A stretch of 64,000 bases of DNA, taken from Siniperca chuatsi (Eukaryota; Chordata; Actinopteri; Centrarchiformes; Sinipercidae). Shown one piece after another: positions 57,371 to 64,000 of this stretch (position 1 is the first letter of the stretch; each line of letters starts with the position of its first letter). The DNA is taken from contig NC_058056.1 of assembly GCF_020085105.1 (NCBI RefSeq), positions 20,225,429 to 20,289,428 on the forward strand, read 5' to 3'. Below the pieces are notes generated by a model that was not told where the DNA came from, ran no database searches, and was given only the letters and a program-made list of their open reading frames with translations. The translations under genes and the position numbers were made by a program.

Positions 57371-60300
57371 CTGCTCTACAGCACAGCGGAGTTCAGTGCA
57401 ACTGAATTTGCCATAAACCAGAGATAATTCCATGCAAAACCTTGTTTGGATCTACTCTGTATTTTTCTCTCATAGTTGCTCATTTGGTTAATTTTATGAT
57501 GACATGCATGCTTTTCTGTGTTTGCATAATTGTGCATTTGCAGCTCATTCAAAGGAGAGCAATGCTAAAGATTGTCTGTTATACAGTATATGACCTTTGT
57601 CTTTTCACCCCACTTTCACAGCAATTCTGCTTTAAGAGGTAGTCTACAGTGGCATAACAGGAGGGAAAGATGAGGGCTAGAACAGATTCAACCTTACATA
57701 ACATACGTACATGGTATGATTGCTAATTCACAAAGGATATTTCAGGGGTTTCGTTTTTGTGGCCTGGAATTCCAGGGAAGAGGTTTTGTATAGTATGGCT
57801 GTAGCTGATATAGCGGGCTCATAATCAGAGGGCTGCTGGATTGAGAAAGTCTGGGCGAGGAAAGTAAACAGGCATAAAGTAAACAGGTCAAGTTGCCCTT
57901 GAGCAACATGTTGAACTTGAACAACTCTAGTGGAGTTGCTCCTTAGCTGACAGCAGAGGACTCAGTAGCTGTGTGAATGTGAAGCAGGACTCCACCAGAA
58001 GTAAGTGTGCTCAGCTCACCTATCAAAACATTTTCTTTTTACTTCAGCAAAACACAGTGGCGAAGTCCCAGCGGACTCTTGAGGATGCCAATTGTGTGAC
58101 TTTTTCCTTACTTTGATCATGGGAAGATGGTTTTCCGTGTATGTGTGTGGCATCTGTATAATATGCCATCGCTTCCTATGATTGTCAGCGCTACATCCTT
58201 GTGGTTTCCATGGTTACAGACAGTGTTGGATCCCTGCTGTGAGACAGACATGCACAGACACCAGAGAGATGAGAGTAACTTCCACCGGTTGTTAGAGCCG
58301 AGTCATGCTGAGAGCTGAGACCCAAGAAATCCTCAAACAGGGGTCATTTTTCTCTTTTTCTCTTCATCTGATGTCTTGGAGAGACATCAGAGACATTTCC
58401 CTGTCTCTACTGAGTCAAAGCAAGACTACAATTTTTAGATAAAATCTTACCAATCATGCAAAACATTTTTCCGACTTTAAGTAGATTCAATTTAAAAATT
58501 ATATGAGTTTGGCATGATCAGTCACGTGGTTCAGTTCTATTGTACAAGACTCCAGAAATGTCTTGAAATGTTGTCTGTCAGATTCTTTAAAAACCTCCCA
58601 GAAATGTCACACACCTGTTGCTGTTTGCATGTGTAAGTTTTCTGTTCTGGTTGAATGGATATTAATGTGTGCATTAGCATTTGAATAGAACTGCATATCT
58701 TTTATTTTCTATCCTTTTTGGATGAAAGGATGAAATATGAGCAAAATTTGCTGACGGTAAAAGACAATAACAGCTTGTCTCTTCATTGTCCTTGTGGATG
58801 TTATTTTTTTTTAATTTTACATTCAGGAAGCCTGTTTATTCACTTAAACCCAGCTGTTGGGAATGAAGCATTTTAGCTTGTATTTTTTTTTAGGGGTTTT
58901 TTGTGACATTTTGGGAGTTTACTCAAAATTCCCTCGGCAGATGAATGGAAACATAGCTTTTCCCTCCCTCCCATCTATTTTGCTTTTCTGGAAGCAGCCT
59001 TAAACACGTATAAGGACTGATTTTGACGTGTTTTACTGGAGCAACAATTTCTGCCATGCCTTTTACTGTCTCTCTTTTGCTTTCTTTCTTTCTTTCTGCC
59101 CTCCCTCCCCTCTCCTTCTCTTTCTCTGTCTTCTTTATCTCGTTCATCTGTCTTCTGATCTGTTCAGACAACCCTGACGGCACTTTCTTCTTCACTTTCC
59201 ATCACATCTGTCCAGGTACAGGCCCCTCAGGGGGCCTATACTGTCCTACAGTATAGGGGATGAACTGCTGCACATACCTGTATTATGGCCTTTATAATGC
59301 TGGTATAAATATCTTCATGCTTTCACAGTTACTTTGGAAATTCTTCTCCTGTGACAGCCCTTAGTATAATATTGTGTGATATTGTGTGTGTGAGTATGTA
59401 TGCGTGTGTGTATGTGTCAGTGCCCCATGCCTGGGAGAGCTGAGATGTGGTAGTTTGATATCATTGGCTTTCTTTCATCAGTGAGGTGATTTTCCTGCTA
59501 TGTGTTTGAACTGCAGTGAATCAAAGACAGCTTGTTGTACCGCTGCAGCTGTGGCCACATCACCTGTACACTGAATCTACCGGGTCTTTCTCTCTCTCTC
59601 TTTCCCTTCTTTCCCATTTTCTTTTATTTTTTGCTATCTTTGTAGCTTTATTCATTTTTTTTCCCAAGGGTGCATGATGTGGGCTTCAGTAGCTGAATTC
59701 AGGCCCGATTCCTCTTTCATCTGTTATTAGGCAGTGCCATACTCTTTACAGTTAACAGCTACTACAGCATGTAATGTGCCCAATATTATAGTTACAGCTT
59801 TATTGAGAGTTTTGCAAATTCCCTCTTTGTGCTTACAGATAGTGTTTGCTTGCTGAGTCACAGGAGAGGGATAGTAACACAAAGAGGGAATTTTGTACTA
59901 AAAAGACTGCAACTTTGGAAGATACCCACTTGATTTATCTAACTTAAAATTAGCTTCAGGTGAACTTTAGAATCAATTTTTACACAGAACGAGGCCTGCG
60001 GATGTTTTCCTCCATCACTTATGTTTAAATCGCTTTAGAAGAAACAATTCCAGAGAACAATAACTCCTTGATTGTACATATGGGCATGTGAGTATTACAG
60101 TAGCACTCCATGAAACATAAAGCTTGTTTTACATTTCGTAGAACTCATTGGAATCTTTGTAATGTATGTAAGGAAACATTAGGCCAAGGACAGCCTGCTG
60201 TGACTGAATGAATGTAAGTCATAGTGTAAACACTGAATTTTACATTGATATTGAGAAAGAAACTGTATGCAGCAGGAGAGTCAATCTGTTCTTTTTGATT

Positions 60301-63300
60301 ATACATTGATCCATATCTGGATTATCTTGATTAACCTTGGAATGCAGGGATTTTATCTTTTATTTGTAAATTTGCTCATGCATTGGCTCTATTCCCTATT
60401 TGGTTATTTCTAGTTTGTTTATTTTGTTGGTTTCTCTCTTCCTAACACTTTTCCCATGTCACAAACATTAAGTCATTAGTTTTTCTCTTTTTCTTTAGTA
60501 ATTTATATCTTAGATATTAGAAGGACATGCATCTTGATTTCTAGAGATGATTTATGTTTTTCTGTTATTCCTCCCTATTATCTACATATCTCCTGCCACA
60601 CTCACAGTGTCAACTCAGTATATTTTATTTAGACATTAAGAATGTAAAAGATCTCTCTGTTGGGGTTTTATACTTTATACCCATAACTGTCTATGAGAAT
60701 TGAATAGAGTAAAAATAGACTGTAAAGTTATGTTACAATGACTGTGAATGTACAATGACAACATACTACAAGGTAAAATTAGCTACAATTAGAATAATAA
60801 TACAATCCCATGCTCTGGCTTTCCCAGTCTGTACTTTCTGATTGCATTCTGATTAAAGACTGAGTTTTAAAGCATTCATCTCAGAAACATGGAGACAGGA
60901 CCAGCTACATGTTGACTACATTGATGTGGCCTGTGTGTGTAATTACACTGCAATTTCATCATAGTAACGTTGTGATTAAGCAGTGATTTACTGGTTTATT
61001 TGGAGCAACACTGTATAGCGTTTTACAATAAAACCAACACAATCCAGTGACAGGCTGCGTGGGCCGTTCGCTCATGGGAACCAGAAGGGCTTTTAGTGTT
61101 CATGGTCCCAAGGGATGGCTGGGACTATGTTGTTGTTGTTGATAAACGCAATCCCACAGTTCTAGGGCCAAAACATACAGCACACACAAACACACACACA
61201 TACACAGAAAAAAAGTTTCTGCGTGTGCTCAAAAATAGAAACACACACGTATGAAAATCACATACCATTATATATGGGTGAAAACTTGGAATCATTATAA
61301 TGTCAACTTTCAGGAAAGAAAAAAATAGCTTTGTGTTTTTCATACTGGTTCACTCAGGCACACGCTGCACATGCTTTGACTTATGCTTATGTTCACATGC
61401 CCTGAGGATCAGATACAGTATGTATGAATACACACATACACATGAAAGCTGAAGTTCAGAGACGTGGATCAGAGCCAAAAAACACACAACAAATAGAGTG
61501 GAGCCTCTTCCTCCTCCTTCATCCCTCCGTCATCTGCCCTTTTACTCGCACAGGGAATATTTTGGTACTTTGTTGTTTATTCAATCCCTTATTTCCTTGA
61601 TTCCTCTTCTTGCCACCTTCTTATTTCTTTGACAGTATGTTTACAATCAGTGTACAATATGTCATAAAAACATAACTCATAAACATAACTTTTTGCTGAG
61701 GAACTGATTAAATACTCCAACTTTTCCCAACTTTTTTGGCTTGTGACATCTTGTCTACCAGTGATGACCAATTTAACCAAAAACATTTCTTGAATACGAT
61801 TTTTGGAGGTAAAATTATACAGGTATTCACAAGGAAAAATAATATGTTTGGGTTTTGGACTCTTTGGGTGCTTTTGGACAAAATACGACATTTGAATATG
61901 TTGCCTTGGCATTTTTTTGCTATTTTCTTCCATTTCATAGACAAAGTGATTAATCAATGATGAAAATAGTTACAGCCCTACTTTTTTATATTCAGGAATG
62001 TGTAAGACTATTTTACAATCAAATGATGAAAATAGTTCTCGATCCACATGATGCCATGATGCAAATCAAATTCAAATCCTGTTTCCATTTGTTGCTGTTG
62101 CATCCTGAAGAAATATGGGGATCAAGTGGCACATTTTCTGGCATGCATGAGTATAAAGGGGCAAAGGAGGTGACGATAGGAGTTCAGTGTTAAGATTCAC
62201 CCTTGGGCAAGGTAGGCTGTTAAGAGAGAGACTGTGACAGTGAGGGAAGGCATCTAAGATATCCATCGTTTAGGCTGAATCAGAGGAATGCAGGCTACTC
62301 TACCCCTAGGCGTCAGGACTTATGTATAGGTCGTACACACTGTACTCCCTCCTCCTATGCATGCAACATACACCTACAACATATTAATCACACACTAAAG
62401 CACTGTCAGACTGTTTTCTCATAAGTCACATTGTAATGGAATGCCCTTAAAGTCCAGGAATCTAAAATCTGTCTTTTTGTCCTGATGAAAGGGGATGATG
62501 ATGGATTGCAAATTAGAAGGGGTAAAAAGAGAAGCCATTCTCTAAACAGAGACAACCATCTGAGGTGAAGAGATGGCATATGTTTACTCTTTTCTGCCTT
62601 TATTCTTTCTCTTTCTCTCTCTCTAGCTTGGTCTTTCGTCCACGTGGATGTGTTGCTGGCAATGTTGCCTGAGCATTTCTGTGTTTCTGAGTGAGCATGT
62701 GAACATATGTGGATGTGAGGGTTTTTTTCCACCTCAATATGTCAAAGTCTCTCTCCCTTCCTTTCTGTCTTTGTAAGCATGATGGACTTTCTCAATTCCA
62801 CTCTTTTAAGTCAGAATATCTCCTCTGCTAAAGCCCGGAGTCTTAATCCCAAACAGTGCAGCGTGTCACTGGGAAAAAGAGTTGAGGAGATGGGAAGCTT
62901 TTAAAGACGAATGACTGATGCTTTTGAAATGAGCGAGTATTTCCCAAAATGAAGATACAATCTCTGGACTTAACTTGACACAAAGGCCCAGGGCTTTTTG
63001 AATAGATCATTATAACAAGAAGCTCCTCTCTTGACTTTATAATGAGGCTTTTCGGGAAGCTGCTCTTTGGTTGCAGACTGAGGGGTGGAGACGGGGCAAG
63101 GATCGAAGCCAGTTTCCCAGAGGTTTACTGACTCCTGACTTCAAAGGCCAAAACAGTCATACTGTCACTGCTGCTGGAGGAGCCAAAACCTGAGGGATCA
63201 GAAGTGTGTGTTTTTGTGTGTGTATTTCTGGTAGTGGGAAATAACACCTCAAGACTGTTGATGTGAAAGGGCCACTTAAGGCAAAATGGCAAGTATACAA

Positions 63301-64000
63301 TTGAATTATGGCTTGTTGCTCTTTGTTTTTTCGAGAACTTAAATTGTAGAGATACGTATACAGAATGATAACTTTCCATGTTCAGGTATTAATATTTTTT
63401 ATGTGCTACCAGTTTCGTCTGTTGCAAGCAGGTACTGATTGGCTGGTTAGATGGAAATAAGACAATAGCAACTTAATGCAATATAAAGGGGCTGAAAACA
63501 TTCTTATTCAGTCTGACTGACAGTCTATTATTATTATATTTCTTCAGAAAGTAAGAATTCATATCCTTGACTGTGAAGTTGACGCCTCTTTTCAAGCATT
63601 CAAATGTGATTTAAACTTAATTTATCAATGAATAGTTTGCAAAGTATGCACACTCTTTTCAGCCAATACTGGCAGTTTGATCCATAAACTTGTGTGGGTG
63701 GTTTGTGTGGGAGTTATAGACCTCTCGCACCAAACTGTGCAAGTCTAGGTGTGAGTTTGCGTCTGTGTTTGTGACCGAATGCGTCTTACAGTGCTTACTG
63801 TGTGTGTGTGTGTGTGAGTGTTTGCATACATGTGTGTAACGGCAAACAGATGTGAGACACAGACATGGAAGACTTGGCAGTATACCCACAGGATGACTGT
63901 GTGTCTGCCTTCCCTGTCTACCAGGAGCTCAGTAACGCTGACTGGAAAATTTTGAATCATGGCACTCACTACCTGCTCATGTTATCTGGAAACACACACA
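57369..64000. other. Gene-free stretch to the window end
   Basis: AT-rich DNA with pyrimidine tracts (59080-59150, 59590-59640), a weak exon-like segment at 59168-59215 (see findings), a family A relic near 61.9 kb and short GT runs near 59385 and 63801-63818. It would fit a large intron or intergenic DNA. No coding exon is supported. Confidence 0.35.
61690..61982. repeat. Family A MITE, copy 9
   Basis: 'tatgtttgggttttggactc', 'aatatgttgccttggcattt', 'catagacaaagtgattaatc' and 'gatgaaaatagttacagccc' are family A interior and right end, about 290 bp. Confidence 0.6.

Noticed and set aside
63866-64000. Frame open to the window edge starting MEDLAVYPQDDC
   Set aside because: Only 45 codons, no acceptor, GT-rich surroundings and no known family.

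Overview
The window reads as nuclear DNA from a ray-finned fish, probably a spiny-rayed (percomorph) teleost. The genes have introns with GT-AG junctions and encode vertebrate proteins. The introns are short: a 15-exon pccb fits in 5.5 kb. The spaces between genes are full of CA/GT microsatellites and small palindromic DNA transposons. I see no prokaryotic, viral, CRISPR or organellar content. Gene names come from comparing the translated exons with the vertebrate families as I know them; no database was searched.

Layout. (1) 1-2.1 kb, + strand: probable last coding exon and 3' UTR of a cohesin STAG gene (stag1-like). (2) 3.4-9.8 kb, - strand: complete pccb, the propionyl-CoA carboxylase beta subunit, 15 exons, 560 aa. 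(3) 10.5-10.97 kb, - strand: an unrecognised small two-exon gene candidate about 50 bp downstream of a perfect RFX X-box. (4) 11.9-16.8 kb, + strand: complete msl2, a RING E3 ligase of the MSL chromatin complex, 3 exons, 616 aa. (5) 18.0-24.5 kb, - strand: complete tnfsf10 (TRAIL), 6 exons, 293 aa. (6) 31.4-35.8 kb, - strand: nceh1, neutral cholesterol ester hydrolase, 5 exons. It carries a one-base frameshift in a G5 run (C5 on the coding strand) that removes two of its three catalytic residues. (7) 36-64 kb: no recognisable coding exon. It holds many transposon relics and microsatellites, plus one GC-rich exon-like segment with a strong donor site near 47.6 kb, which may be an orphan promoter and first exon of a gene lying beyond the window.

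The order stag1 > < pccb, msl2 > matches the human STAG1-PCCB-MSL2 block at 3q22. tnfsf10-nceh1 matches the human TNFSF10-NCEH1 pair at 3q26. Here the two blocks are direct neighbours. The genes do not form one pathway: they cover cohesin, mitochondrial propionate catabolism, chromatin ubiquitination, death-ligand signalling and lipid ester hydrolysis. I found no convincing new molecular system. The most useful observations are the nceh1 frameshift, the X-box mini-gene, a His/Thr-rich insert in MSL2 that looks microsatellite-derived, an intact hAT-like element with an 8-bp target-site duplication, and several small palindromic transposon families with multiple copies in the window.
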